The notes below the pieces were generated by a model. The model had not been told where the DNA came from, did not search any database, and saw nothing but the letters and a program-made list of their open reading frames with translations. A program made the translations under genes and the position numbers. This document shows positions 1 to 11,216 of a stretch of 64,000 nt of DNA, piece by piece (positions within the stretch are counted from its first letter, which is position 1; every line of letters starts with the position of its first letter). The stretch is from NCBI RefSeq assembly GCF_027943255.1, contig NC_072893.1, forward strand, positions 34,122,001 to 34,186,000. The letters are read 5' to 3'. Origin of the DNA: Anastrepha obliqua (Eukaryota; Arthropoda; Insecta; Diptera; Tephritidae).

Positions 1-223
1 TTGCGCGAGCTAAGTACACTAGTCATTTTTGTAGCAAAGTGCCAAATCAACACCCCACTTTGCCATATCCAAGCGCACCACCATGTCAAAAATGCTGCTT
101 GCGCTTTGTAGTGCCGGTTTCTTTCAAGTTGGGATGTGCATATACGCACATACATGTATACAATACACACAAAAATATGCATAGCCACATATGTAAGTTT
201 ATCGGTGATGTGGTTTCACTTAC

Positions 224-338
224 CCGATTTGGTTTTCAAGTCATGCCCATTGTTCAAATCAAAATCCATTTCCATGTCGGTGTCGAAGCCAAAGCTGCGA
301 TAGCCTTTGGCACTTAATGCATCCGCATAATTTTGCAT
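224..338 (-). CDS. First coding exon of an unidentified gene (partial, continues beyond the left edge)
   Basis: On the minus strand an ATG at 338 opens 38 codons that begin MQNYADALSAKGYRSFGFD and continue as an acidic stretch (DTDMEMDFDLNN) ending HDLKTKS. The exon ends one base into a codon at a canonical GTAAGT donor whose first base is 223. An in-frame TGA lies upstream, so this ATG is the first possible start; the intervening CAA/GCA-rich stretch looks like a fly 5' UTR. The downstream exons would lie to the left of base 1. The product is not recognised. The call rests on the clean start, the fly-like leader and the consensus donor. Confidence 0.5.
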
Positions 339-1193
339 TCTTGCTGCCGTTGCTTCCGCTGTTATTGTTGTTGTTGTTGCCTCCAGTTTTCACTTTTAGT
401 CACTATATCTATGTATATTTAGCAAATATGTAAAATCTTAAATGAAATATCCAAAATATTTGTACTTTAGTGATATTTTCTATTACACTTTCAAACTAAT
501 CTTTCAACAAAACTTTTATGATATTCTCCCTCTTTCACGAATGTACGTTTCGTCGTTTAGTTGTTTCCGAATGCAATTTTATGCTGGAATTTTATGCGAA
601 ACTTCTTTTGTGTATGCCTGTTGGCCGTTAGCCAATTCTTACTCATATATATATTTTTTTTTATTAAAAAAAATTAAATATTAAACTGATAAATGTTGTG
701 CATATGATTTAACTATTTTTTAATATATATATTTAATTGTTGGTAATATCAAAAGCACTACGTAAACAAAAACTTTTTCCGCTTCTCTTCTACGTTGTGT
801 GTAACTTAACTCGCAGCGTTTTTGTAAATGCACGACGACCAAGGCGGAATTGTATAAAAGAAAAACAAAGAAAAATCAAAAACAAATTCCCGCTGACCGA
901 TTGCCAACTCTGAACTTGCGCACGAATACAACACTGCAAACAATGCTGCCAATCGGATATCTGCAATTCTTATTCGAATTTTAGTTAAATGGAATATTTC
1001 GCAACACGAATTAAATGAAATGACGTAATTTACACGGGCTTGCACGATTTTTGAGTATGGCGTCTGGTGTCATATTTTTTTGATTATTTCTATATTACTA
1101 ATGAAGGGTAAAAGAATTTTTTGTCAAAGTTTTAACCACAAATTACTGATTTTTTTATTGTATTATTCTAAATTCAATGATCATGATTAATGC
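339..1193. other. Upstream region of the first-exon gene, no further gene seen
   Basis: AT-rich DNA. On the minus strand it should hold the 5' UTR and promoter of the exon at 224-338. A TATAAAAG string occurs near 853 on the plus strand, but nothing convincing follows it. Short ORFs here have no recognisable content. Confidence 0.4.
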
Positions 1194-1199
1194 TAGGGG

Positions 1200-1412
1200 T
1201 GTGCGAATCCCATTCGATTCGATATTCGAGTCGAATATCGAATAGTTCGAAATATTCGAATAATTCGAAGTATTCGAACAATTCGAAATATTCGAATAAT
1301 TCGATATATTCGAACAATTCGAAATATTCGAATAATTCGAAATATTCGAATAGTTCGGAATTTCCGAATAGTTTGGAATATTCGAATAATTCGAGCGATT
1401 TGAATTATCCGA
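1200..1412. repeat. Left subterminal ATTCGAA array of the hAT element
   Basis: About twenty spaced copies of TTCGAA / ATTCGAAT, at roughly 10-bp steps, fill this stretch. Each unit is palindromic, so the array reads almost the same on both strands and creates a spurious serine/asparagine-rich ORF. Subterminal motif arrays are known transposase-binding regions in hAT elements; that role here is inferred. Confidence 0.8.
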
Positions 1413-1650
1413 AGAAATAAAATCCTAAACAGGTTATTCTATTATAGTAATTCTACATAATAAAAATAAAATAAATTTTCTACCATTTAATTATCGTTGA
1501 ATATAACATTTATCAATAACATTTTGAACAATATAAATAATTATAAGCTAATAAACTTTTCTAATTAAAAATTTCTTTCTAAGAATACGTTTGCTCGCGT
1601 GTCTAAATAGAATAGCGTTATTTTATTTAAAATTTCGATATAATATTCAA

Positions 1651-2346
1651 TCAAACATAACGAGTTATATTTTTATTTAAAAATAACAACCGAGCAACAT
1701 TATCAGGTGATAATGAATTGCGCTTTTCAGTCACAATGTCTCCAGCAGTAGAAAACAGCCTCTCACTCTCAACAGACGTAGATGGAATTGGCAAATAACG
1801 TCGAGCCAGCATTGATAAGAGAGGATATTTAACTGATTCTTTTTTCCACCAATGAATAGGATCATCCCAAGGATCTGCTGAATACAAATATTGAATAAGT
1901 TCTTGATCAATGTCTTTCTCAAGGCGCAAGGTTACTGTTTCTTCTCTATTAGCACGTCGCTGTTTCATGAAGTCCCAAAACTTGGTGGGTTTGATTACAG
2001 GAGGTTCAGCAACAGTTTCATGTGCGTTTTCAAAAACATTGTTCGAATATTTATAGGCAATAATCTCTTCTTTTATATCTTTCTTTATGTCATCTTTCAC
2101 CTTATCATCGGTTAAAAAGTAATCCTGATAACGAGGATCGAGAAATGTACATTTACGATACAACTTATCTTCCTCAATCTCACAAAACCTAATTTTTAAA
2201 TTCCGGATTATATTTTTTGAAAAGTTATAACCCATAGGCATCTGAGACTCGTTATCAATCGAGATTAAGAGATTAGTGATTAACCATTCATCTAAGATAG
2301 AAATCATTTCATGTGTCGATCGTACGATTAGAAGAATCGATATCAT
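1651..2346 (-). pseudogene. hAT transposase, C-terminal fragment with dimerisation domain
   Basis: A 231-codon ORF. Its C-terminal half carries the hAT dimerisation signature: a DPIHWWKK segment, PLLSMLARRYLPIPSTSVES around residues 175-194, then ERLFSTAGDIV and KRNSLSPDNVARLLFLN. This is the ZBED/hAT family C-terminal domain. Full-length relatives are typically about 600 residues or more, with a BED zinc finger and an RNase-H-like catalytic domain in front; those are absent, so the first Met is internal to the ancestral protein. The ORF lies within the inverted termini at 1194 and 2643. It could still make a truncated protein, but a working transposase is not expected. Confidence 0.8.
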
Positions 2347-2454
2347 TTAAAAACCTATATCAAGTTATTTAAAACTACTAATTCTATAAAAATAATGATA
2401 TCCTAACCGAAGATTAAACAATGAACTTTAAGCCATGTTAATTTTGCTTTTATT

Positions 2455-2640
2455 AGACCGAATTATTCGAATAGTTCGAACTATTTTAACCATTCGAATA
2501 ATTCGAATAGTTCGAACTATTCGAAAAGTTCAAACCATTCGAATAGTTCGAACCATTCGAATATTTGAGTCGAATCTCGGATCGAATAATTCGGTTCGAT
2601 TCGCATCGAATAGTTCGAAATTTCGAATATTCGCACACCC
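2455..2640. repeat. Right subterminal ATTCGAA array of the hAT element
   Basis: Mirror counterpart of the left array: repeated TTCGAA units at about 10-bp spacing up to the terminal inverted repeat. Confidence 0.75.
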
Positions 2641-2704
2641 CTAATTTTTTCTTCTGTAGATAAGAAATTAAAAATATACATTTATGTGCCGAAACTTAAA
2701 ACTG

Positions 2705-3020
2705 AATTATAAATGTGACGCATTTGCCCCATATTCCCATACAAATGCATGCAAATGCTTTTTAAATATATTAGTTTTTTTGTCCTGTTCAAGGATCCTT
2801 TTTAAAAGTTTATATTCATAAATGGATAGGAAATTAAATATTAGGAAGCTACCTGGAAGCTCAAGTCGTTAATAGAACTATGTTAAATTCACGTTCAAAG
2901 TCGAAACGGAGGGTTCAAAAAATTGTATTAATCTGAAATGATGAAAACCGTTATTTACAAAAAATAAATCTTAATATTGTCAACTCATTTTATTTAATTT
3001 TACCATAAAGCTAAAAGCTC
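2705..3020. repeat. Duplicated block, copy 1
   Basis: Shares long near-identical segments with 3670-4040, including TGTGACGCATTTGCC, a GTCCTGTTCAAGGA stretch, and the downstream GATGAAAACCGTTATTTAC run. Copy 1 lacks some internal sequence. No coding potential seen. Confidence 0.7.
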
Positions 3021-3099
3021 ATTACATATTTTTAATTTATTTTATTTATATGGAATTGTCTGGAGTCGATGGAAACAAGCAGACAGTTTGCGTTCCCAA

Positions 3100-3165
3100 G
3101 TCGGTTCTACGTAACCGGAACGACCCGGATTTATGTCCGACCAAGGACTGTGATTTCAGGGGTTA
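3100..3165. repeat. Interspersed GGAACGACC repeat, partial copy
   Basis: Matches the repeat at 29122-29250 over the ggttctacgtaaccggaacg stretch and the following atttatgtccg and ggactgt segments. Only the first half is present. Confidence 0.6.
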
Positions 3166-3426
3166 TATACAGTTAGAACGCAGAAAAAAGCGAATTTTCC
3201 AAAATTTCTGAAAAAACTTTTAAATTTATTGATCTAAAAATTTGTACACATACATATGTATTACGTTATCTTTTCACTGTATTTTAAACTTAGTATTAGT
3301 AAAAATATTGATTTGGAAAGAAGCTACAGGTGATCTCCGGAGCTCCTCCCAGAGAAAACGTTTTGCGGTGACCACTATATCTCTGAACTGGATCCTCTGA
3401 AATTAAAAAACCAAACAGATTTCGCT

Positions 3427-3498
3427 GGGGTTATGTTAAATCTAGTAATTAATCCAAGGAAAGGGGTTATGTTAAATCTAGTAATTAATCCAAGGAAA
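3427..3498. repeat. Perfect 36-bp tandem duplication
   Basis: The unit beginning GGGGTTATGTTAAATC is present twice, head to tail, at 3427-3462 and 3463-3498, without a mismatch. It looks recent. Confidence 0.9.
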
Positions 3499-3669
3499 AG
3501 CAAAATCAATTTTTTTGACAAAATGGAGGATTTTTAACCAAAATTTCGGCCTTAAATTGTTTATAAAAAAATATTTTTCGGTGAGAAAAAATCTTCGATT
3601 AATGCATGTCAAAACCAATGAAAATGGTAAGAAATTGCAAATATTATATATGTATGCCTGCGATATTTA

Positions 3670-4040
3670 AAAATGGATTATAAATGTGACGCATTTGCCG
3701 CATATTCCCCTACAAATGCATGTAAATGCATAGGGGTCCAGCCAGACCCAGAATGTGTAACTTTTTAAATCCTTTTTTCGTCCTGTTCAAGGACCCTTTT
3801 TAAAGGTTATTTCCATAAATCGATAGAAAATTAAATATTAAGAAGTTGCCTGGAAACTCAAGTCGTTGGCTTTAAAAGAAATATGTTAAATTCACGTTCA
3901 AAGTCGAAATTGTCTGGCCAGATCTGGGTGCCTAACGGAGGGTTTATAAAGTTCTGTTAATTTGAAATGATGAAAACCGTTATTTACAAAAAATAAATTT
4001 TAATATTGTCAACTTATTTTATTTAATTTTTTCCATACAA
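3670..4040. repeat. Duplicated block, copy 2
   Basis: Direct-repeat partner of 2705-3020 about 960 bp away. It contains additional internal sequence around 3725-3770 and 3905-3950 not present in copy 1. No gene seen. Confidence 0.7.
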
Positions 4041-4483
4041 CAAAAACAAGCAGACAGTTCGCTTGCAAGTCCACGCAGCGACTCTCTGCATGTTTCAAAA
4101 TATGTGTCAGCGGCAGTCGTCGACATTCAACGTTGCCATTTCAGTTGACAATATTTTGTTATATTATTAAAGTCATGTAATTGGAGAATACAAAATTTTT
4201 AATATTTTTAATATATTTCACCTAATAGTTTTGTTATTGCCACAACGGTCAGTTTCAGCTTAATAATAAATTAAATTGCATTCACTTTAACGCCACACAT
4301 GAACAAACTAACACAAACTAATTGTGTTTTACGTTTTATACTGTCTTAGCAAATAAATATAACAAATATATACATACATACACACATAATTTTAAGTAGA
4401 TTTCATAAATGAATTATAATTATGTAGAGTATATAATAGGACATCAGTAAAATAATTCTCTAAATCGGAGCATTTCCGCGCTT

Positions 4484-4575
4484 GTTGGAACGACCTGTTT
4501 TTACAGCCGGGCAAAGATTGTCACTTCCGCAGCATTCTTGAAAATTGCATGCAGATTGTTTTATGCCGTTACAAC
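4484..4575. repeat. Interspersed GGAACGACC repeat, degraded copy
   Basis: ggaacgacc, then a diverged tttacagccgg, then attgtcacttccgcagcatt and a CAACAGCAG tail, in the same order as in the 29.1 kb copy. Confidence 0.5.
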
Positions 4576-4677
4576 AGCAGCGACGATTTATAATTTGTTC
4601 GATTCAAATAAATAATTACAAACAAAATGTATCACTATATAGCTTGCCTTGTGATCTAAAATAATTAAAATACTTAA

Positions 4678-7600
4678 CTAAGCATTACGACTACGTAGAA
4701 TGAAACCGTCGCTTCGTGCTGCCGCATTGCTCTGAATAGTTGCAATTTCATTTTGTACAAAAACTTCAACTGTTGGTGGTGTTTGAATCGTTTGTTGTCG
4801 CCCTTTGCCAAGTGATTTTTTATCGAAAAGTGATGTGTCGCGATTTTTCGTAAAATTCATAATACGATTCAGCAGAAATTCCTTATCTTTAGCCTCCAAA
4901 TATATCATTTCTTTCAACAGCTTCACCATTAGACGGCGTGCACGCGACTTGGCGCGCAAATAGTAAACCAGGCTGCTCATTATGACTAACATTATGCCCA
5001 CAGCAGCTGGACGTATGAGCAGTGTGAGAAGACGCCAGAGCGTTTGGTTTTGACGTAGCTGCAAAACACCGTCTATAAATATTTGAAACATATAACTGGA
5101 TTCACGAAATGGGCCACACTGCGCACTCATGGGTAGCCTATGGAGAGGACAATAATATTCGTATATCTCTTAATATATTCAACTCCATATGTATAATATG
5201 AATGTATGTATATACAACTACTCACTGTGTCATAATATAGCCCAGCGTCAAAATAACGCCCAGCAGTGATACAAAAGTGAAAACCAGGAAAAGCGTTTGT
5301 GTTTGCGCCGCACGCCAAATGTGACAGGATGGCTTGCATAGATGCAGCAATAGAGTTTTATTAATGTAGAATTTGAGGAACATTTTGCAAACGATAATGG
5401 CGACAAGCAGTGGTGCAAATAGCAAACCTAACCACAAAAGAGTTTGATTGTAAACGAGACCTAAACTCTTTTGTGAAATATCGAACTCGGGCCCACCAAG
5501 CCAAGGCCAGTAAACACTGAAGCGCAGAATAACGCAAATTAAAGAAAACATTTCTGTTGGCAATAAGCCGCATTGCACTTACCTTGACAAAAGTGCGCGT
5601 GCGCCACAGAGGAAAGGTATAATAATCAGGCAAATGAAGGAATCCATTACAATGAAACGATACAACTCCTGTCCGATATGAGTTTCCCAGCACTGCAAGC
5701 AATAATACACAAATTTATGCGTTTCTTTTTTATTACTAACACACGCGCAACTTACTTCGCTGTATTTCTTTGTTAGCAGGAAGTATACCAGCACGCTAAT
5801 AATAACCGCCTCCAACATGAAATTCCTCAGCAAGGCTATGTGTAGCGTACGGCGGGGCGTACGATAATCTTCCATCCTAAAAAACAAAAAGCGTGCATGC
5901 ATACATATGTACATATATACATATGCGCACCCAATGAAGCCATACAAAATAGTTGGGCGCAAAATTGATTTACCTCGAAATCCACGATAAGACGGATTGC
6001 ATTAAGAGCATTGTAAGATTTAATATGCCGGCAGTTGAAAGGGTTCTCCAGCCAGCCACAGCATCAGTTGAATCAAGTTCCTAAGCATTATTACTCAAAT
6101 TACAATGCCTCTAAGTACTATGCTCCGCTACTTACTTTCAGCAATATCCACACGCCTATTCCCGCACCACCTATTATAGCAGCCACTAGCACATGTGCAA
6201 TGACACGCGAGCAGATAAACCAAATACGCCACCAAATTGTTAATTTTCTCTTGGGCACAGCCCTCTCATTAAGTACTGCCTTAAGTTCGGCAAAAATTGC
6301 GATGTGCTTCAACTCAGCCGCTTTGCGATTGGAAATGCCAAAATCCCAAACGCAAAAAGTTTTAGCCGTCATCATACCTCTAGCACCACCAGCGGCTTGA
6401 ATGAAGCTAATGCGATACACCCGTGCCATTCTGATGAAAGGAAGATAAGAATATTTGTAGATGTAAAGAATATTTATGCGTAATTTAGCGCAGCACTCAC
6501 TTTGTGGAAATAACTATAAATATTAGCAAGTAGAGCACAAGCATTGTCATGAAATATGATTGTGGTAAGCTGTATTGACTAAGTGCAGGATGTAGGCGAA
6601 ATGTTGCATTACTGTAGCCACTGTAGAAAATTAGTGAGTTTTGCAGCCAACCCTGAAACGAAATTTACATTGAAATTACTGTGTGGAGAAAGTATAATCT
6701 AACAAGCACTTCTCCGGTTAATATGTTTGTGAAGAGCCCAGTCGCGCTTTCGCTATGCCTTTCTGTATAATTTTCAGCTAAAAATGTTTCATTGAGATAC
6801 ACCTCCGTTGCTATTGCATTGTAGAGTATTTGTGGAAATGTGATGAAGGTGAAAACACAAAGCAATACCAACACATTTAGCATTAGTAGCCAACGAAGAA
6901 ATTTAAAAAAGGAACTAACGTTACAACCAAAATGACCCTCGATTGCCTTGAGCTCGTCATACCAAATTTCGCAACTATGACTTATAGCACCTATGAGCTT
7001 CCAACTTCTTAGTAGAAAACTTATGAAAGTATTAGTGAAGTTGTGGCAGCAGCTACAGTCTTGCTTATTGATGGTCTGTTGTTCAATTGTGATGGCCAAT
7101 TTTCGCTTAAGCAGCCGCTTTACGCAAAGCGGCTGTGGCAGTGCACGCAGTGTTTCACTGTAATGCAGACATTTAAGTATATAAAATTAAAATTATAGTT
7201 ACTATGCTTTGCTAAAGAAACATACAGCCTATGTTGATGGCTGAGTGCGGTATCTTGCATAAGACCATCATGCTGCTCGATTTCCTGTGCCAACAATTCG
7301 ACTTCATTTTCCGCATCCACACCACTAGTAGAGAGCAGTTTTCCATCAACTTCGAAAAATTTACGCGATGCCATGCGATATATGGTCTTCTCTCGTATGC
7401 TATGCTTATCTCGATCAAAGCGTGTCAATGCTTGTGACCAGCGCCGCACCTAAACGAGAAGTTCATATATAGTAGTTCATAAAATACTATTCTCTATTTG
7501 AATAAAAAAAAATGTCGCATTGTGTACCATATTCGTGGGTGTTGCACCACGACTGAAGCTACCAGCCAGCACTGCCATCGGCGAAGTTGCCCGCCTGGGA

Positions 7601-7905
7601 TGCTTAAGTCCTCCGAAATGACCAATTAATTCTATGGATTCATCGCCACACTGCTCCTCTGTACCTTCACGACTGCCGCCACAATCGCTTAGCTTACTTT
7701 TATTGTCATCACTTGAATTTGCAGTGCCGAAGACTCTCAGTTGCTGTCCACTAACAATGCTGGTTAGCAGATTTTGGCTGCCTCCTGGTTGCGTAAATAG
7801 TTCGCTTCGCGATGACGATGTTGACGTGGTAAGCACCTCAATCCTATCAAAATCTTCACTGCTATCGGAGACAAAGATCCGATTTTCCTGGCCGCGGCGC
7901 GACAT
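4678..7905 (-). CDS. Transmembrane channel-like (TMC) protein, complete ten-exon gene
   Basis: Exons: 7905-7528, 7449-7226, 7157-6710, 6652-6501, 6430-6136, 6080-5974, 5876-5756, 5692-5583, 5516-5226, 5137-4678. All nine introns are GT-AG and 55-97 bp, and phases join into 861 codons plus TAG. An in-frame TGA precedes the ATG. The N-terminus (about 1-280) is polar and cytosolic. Membrane segments begin near residue 290, with further ones near 380-400, 478-498, 553-570, 588-602, 640-660, 688-707 and 740-760. The TMC signature is at 576-587 (CWETHIGQELYR). Supporting family motifs are NILTGEGWLQN, WDFGISN, LEDY-like MEDYRTPRRTL, EFDI...LVYNQTLLWLGLLFAPLL and CGPF. TMC proteins are membrane proteins of the TMC/anoctamin-related superfamily; some form mechanotransduction channels. 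Its length is nearer to vertebrate TMC7-like members than to the much longer fly Tmc, so it is probably a separate paralogue. Confidence 0.93.
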
Positions 7906-9115
7906 TGAGTTAGGTTTTTTACCTCAGATTATACATGATTAACACAAAAAAATAATAAAATTAACTAAATTAAACCAAATTAAACCAAAGAAAGACAAAG
8001 GAAAAACTACTAAACCGCAATCAGCTGTTATAATAGAGTAGAAGATTAATACAAAAGAAAGGGACGAAATCAGCTGTGTCTAAACAAACGAGAAACAGCA
8101 ACGTTGCAGTTTTGTTGTGATCACGCTTATTCTAAACATTTTGTTTTGTCATTTATTTTACGAATACATTGCCTCCTGAGGTGACCAGGTTTCATAATGG
8201 TTTAATAATTGTATCTTTTTTGTTGGCATTTAAAAATATGGAGGTTATGGTTAGGTGTCACAAATTCTTAGGAGAAGTGAGGCAAGACGAGTGGAAGAAA
8301 TATCTTCGATTTAATAACTCATACAATATACATAGTTGCGGGTGCTGCTGTGTTCCGTTCGGAGCTTCAAAGGAATATAAGGGAGTGAACATAATGTAGG
8401 CAAAGAACGTAAATGCATACAAAAGGTTCAGTCCCACAAGAAAAAGTACAAGCTAACAGTAGGAAATTAATTAATATGGCTGCTGGAGAGAAATGAGAGG
8501 GAGAGAGTGACAAGTAAGTGTGAAAAAATGTAATTTACATTAGCTTACATTTGCTTGCGCACATAAAAGATTTGTGTCCATGATGAGTCCATATGATTTG
8601 TATGCATGTCTACATATTAGATTTGTTCTTTTTGGTGTAGGTAGCAGGTAGCGCCTTAAAATACCTTCACATTGGCAGTAATTAGCAATAAATCCAAGAA
8701 ATTAATCTCTCCGTTCACATATGGCAGATTACCTGCATAATTTTTCTTCATAGAAATTACTTTGGTGGAATATTTTGGAGTTTTTGATTTGTTTACTTAT
8801 TAACGATATGAAGAAAAGGCATGGAAGGAATAATTAATTTAAATGCGCAATTGGCTGCTAGTAATAAGCAGTTGGAGGAAATCCGTAACGACATTGCAGA
8901 CAGCGCATGCGAAATTCGTAACTACACTTCATAATAAACCATATCATCCCAAGCGTGTATGGGCACGCACTTTTTTCGGTAATATAAATCCATAATTAAT
9001 AATGTTTAATAAACATTTTATTGTGTTTCCTTTCCCAAAGTCCATTTTATTTACTTCTTGACTTTCACGTTTCTCTTTACACTCGTAAAAATAATTATCG
9101 ATAACACAGGATTAT
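7906..9115. other. Region upstream of the TMC gene, only short uncertain ORFs
   Basis: Contains the 5' flank of the TMC gene. Small open frames occur at 8169-8399 (plus; ends HSCGCCCVPFGASKEYKGV) and 8821-8934 (plus). On the minus strand a 31-codon ORF opens at 8751 (MKKNYAGNLPYVNGEINFLD) and meets a GT in frame at 8664. None is recognised. AATAAA strings occur near 9007. No repeat family was recognised here. Confidence 0.4.
8821..8934 (+). CDS. Small unidentified ORF, 37 codons
   Basis: ATG at 8821 opens MEGIINLNAQLAASNKQLEE and continues IRNDIADSACEIRNYTS before two stop codons. It is short and predicted helical, with a heptad-like pattern suggesting a coiled coil, and an AATAAA follows about 75 bp downstream. 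It may be the last exon of an unseen gene, a micropeptide, or chance. No homologue is recognised. Confidence 0.2.
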   Translation: MEGIINLNAQLAASNKQLEEIRNDIADSACEIRNYTS

Positions 9116-9340
9116 AAAAGGTGGTTAAGTTTAAAGGGCCGGTGTTGATTTTGAATAAAATACAATTTTTTTAGGAAATTATTGTAATTTTAGGAAAATA
9201 TTATTTTTTAGGAATTATGTATTATTATGATAATATTGGTATGGCTCAATTACGTATGGAACAAAATATGGGCCAAATGGCCGCCGCGGCCTCGGCGGCA
9301 CACCTCCAAAGACCACCAAATGCAAGTAGTTCCATATCTA
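9116..9340. mobile_element. Truncated copy of a short mariner-derived element
   Basis: The left end AAAAGGTGGTTAAGTTTAAA plus GGGCCGG matches the terminus of the next element. The stretch to 9340 keeps only the 3' portion, including gttccatacgt-like ends and the GGCCGCCGCGGCC segment. It directly abuts the second copy at 9341. Confidence 0.6.
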
Positions 9341-9700
9341 AAGGGAGGTTTAGTTTCAAGGGCCGGTGTTTATTTTGAATAAAATAAATTTTTTTTTAGG
9401 AAATTATTGTCATTTCTCTTTATTATGATAATATTGGTATGGTTCAATTACACATGGAACAAAATATCGGCCAAATGGCCATCCATCCGATGGTCCAAAT
9501 TTTCGATGACGCTGAGGCAAAATTGAGGTTCTATGCCGTTCATGTGCCGAATTATCTCATCTTTTAGCGCTTGAATAGTTGCTGGCTTATCGACGTACAC
9601 CTTTTCTTTCAAATAACCCCAAAGAAACAAATCCAACGGTGTCGTTGACGTTTAGGTGTGGTTCACATTCAACATCGGCCCTTGAAATTTACCCACCCTT
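9341..9700 (-). mobile_element. Deleted mariner-family element with a transposase C-terminal remnant
   Basis: The termini are inverted: AAGGGAGGTTTAGTTTCAAG at 9341 and the complement of AAGGGTGGGTAAATTTCAAG at 9700, each followed by GGCCG. The minus strand encodes MDLFLWGYLKEKVYVDKPAT and continues to LADILFHV. This is the end of a Tc1/mariner transposase, where DxFLWGY holds the last catalytic Asp. The front two thirds of the transposase are missing. Confidence 0.75.
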
Positions 9701-10436
9701 TATATAAACAAGTATGGTAATAATCAAGGATTATTTTATGATCTCAGATTTCGGGAGAGAAATTCTGTATGAGTAATAACGCTTGAAAAGGTAGATAATC
9801 TACTTATATGTGAACGTATTATTAGACTTGGTATTGAGTATATTCCCGACTGCGGGTTATTGCGGAGTAGATGATCAGCAATTTGTTTACTCTGCGGAAG
9901 CAGTGTATCAGAATTAAATTGTAGCATACATATGTACATACATTAAGAAAAAAAAAGAAAAAAGGGCATTAATTTATTTTTGTTTGAAGATGAATTAAGA
10001 TATTTTACGTCCATTTTACTATCTTGCCACATAATGACGTATTTTTACCGGAACGATAATTCCCGACTTTATTTAAATGTGAATGCCTTGCCAAACAGCG
10101 ATAGACCGTGGAAATGAGAGTATTACGCCCGAGTCATTCCAATACGTAGAACTGAAGAATGTGTGGAAATACATCAACCAACTCCAGAAGGACTCAGATT
10201 TAAGTTCGGCCAAAGTCTGCCACTCCAACAGGTTTCCCCAAAAATTTCATGCCATTAAACCAACAACATTTGTAAACACAAATCAATTCATCTAACTCCC
10301 CTTCCTTTTAGTCCCACGCCGTTGTATTGGCACGTTTCCTATGTCTACCGGCAGATGATACCGATGACAGCATTTGATGAAACAGAAATCTAGACGCGGC
10401 TCAGTTAAATCGCTATACCAAGAAACTTTGCTTGCG
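9701..10436. other. Gene-free stretch with repeat traces
   Basis: No gene seen. A diverged piece of the GGAACGACC repeat is recognisable at about 10190-10245 (cggccaaagtctgccactcc). ORFs at 9736-9939 and 10083-10295 have no recognisable content. Confidence 0.4.
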
Positions 10437-10627
10437 GGTGTGCTGCGGATGGCAAATCTCCGAGTGTATTTCTGCCACGAAAAAGCTTCTCATAAAAAAT
10501 ATCTGCCGTTTGGAGTCGGCTTAAAACTGTAGGTCGCTTCATTTGTGGAACAACATAAAAACGCATGCCACAAGTAGGAGGAGGAGCTCGGCCAAGCACA
10601 TAACAGAAGTGTACGCGCCAATTATTT
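10437..10627 (+). mobile_element. SINE fragment, head truncated
   Basis: In sense orientation it holds the SINE body: GGCAAATCTCCGAGTGTATT, TCTGCCACGAAAAAGCTTCT, TCTGCCGTTTGGAGTCGGC, the GTAGGAGGAGGAGCTCGGCC box and the terminal GCGCCAATTA. The tRNA-like head seen in the 36.0 kb copy is missing or unrecognisable. Confidence 0.7.
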
Positions 10628-11216
10628 ATTTTTTGTTTAGTCGTAAATGAACAAATTTAACAATTTAATAAGAAACATTCCCATGTCTCACTAAGCTAGT
10701 TAGGGTAGGAAGATTGAAGCGTACATCCGATGCAGCTACATCGTACAGAATTCGAATATATTCAAATTGTCGAAACAGATACGAAGGGTGTGTTATAAAA
10801 TGAAAGAGAATTATATTTTAAAACAATCAAGCCATAAGTTCATTTACCCTCAAGCTATAAACTCGAATTCAACTTATGATAAAGGCAATCAGCGGTATTG
10901 ATTTAGGATGGTTATGTTGTCGTCATGTTATTTTAATCTATTAATCTTAAAAATACACTAAATGTATCTGCAATAAATCGATTATCTGTCTGTGTTAAAC
11001 ACAGATCAGTCAAAGACAATTCTAATAACATTTGTGTATTCAATTAGCTTAACCATGCCAATTCCGCTAATAGCTTTGTACTAATACTAAAAATCGGGCA
11101 GTCTCAATGAAACAGTAACAGTATTTGATATTAATTAAAAACAAAATTACATTTCAAATTCATAATATAAACATAATTAATGCAGTCATTTTGTATATTA
11201 TCACAAATTTTATCTA
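10628..11216. other. Gene-free AT-rich stretch
   Basis: No gene or clear repeat seen. It presumably includes 3' flanking sequence of the SDHAF4 copy to its right. Confidence 0.4.

Larger units (their letters stand above)
1194..2643 (-). mobile_element. hAT-superfamily DNA transposon, internally deleted relic
   Basis: The ends are inverted: TAGGGGTGTGCGAAT at 1194 and its complement at 2629-2643. Inside each end is a long array of an ATTCGAA palindrome, and between them is the C-terminal third of a hAT transposase. The flanking 8-mers attaatgc and attttttc match at only five of eight positions, as expected of an old hAT target duplication. The N-terminal BED finger and most of the catalytic core are missing, so the element is not autonomous. 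Confidence 0.8.

Noticed and set aside
1190..1420. A 76-codon Ser/Asn-rich ORF (SNNSKYSNNS repeats)
   Set aside because: It is the translation of the palindromic ATTCGAA array of the hAT element and has no independent support as a gene.
5579..5583. An alternative 29-bp intron between TMC exons 8 and 9, using the AG before AAATGTTTTC
   Set aside because: Too short for a fly intron and gives the wrong phase; the 66-bp intron ending at 5517 restores the EFDI frame.
6035..6400. A 121-codon plus-strand ORF within the TMC locus
   Set aside because: It lies antisense to TMC exons 5 and 6, which have motif and splice support.
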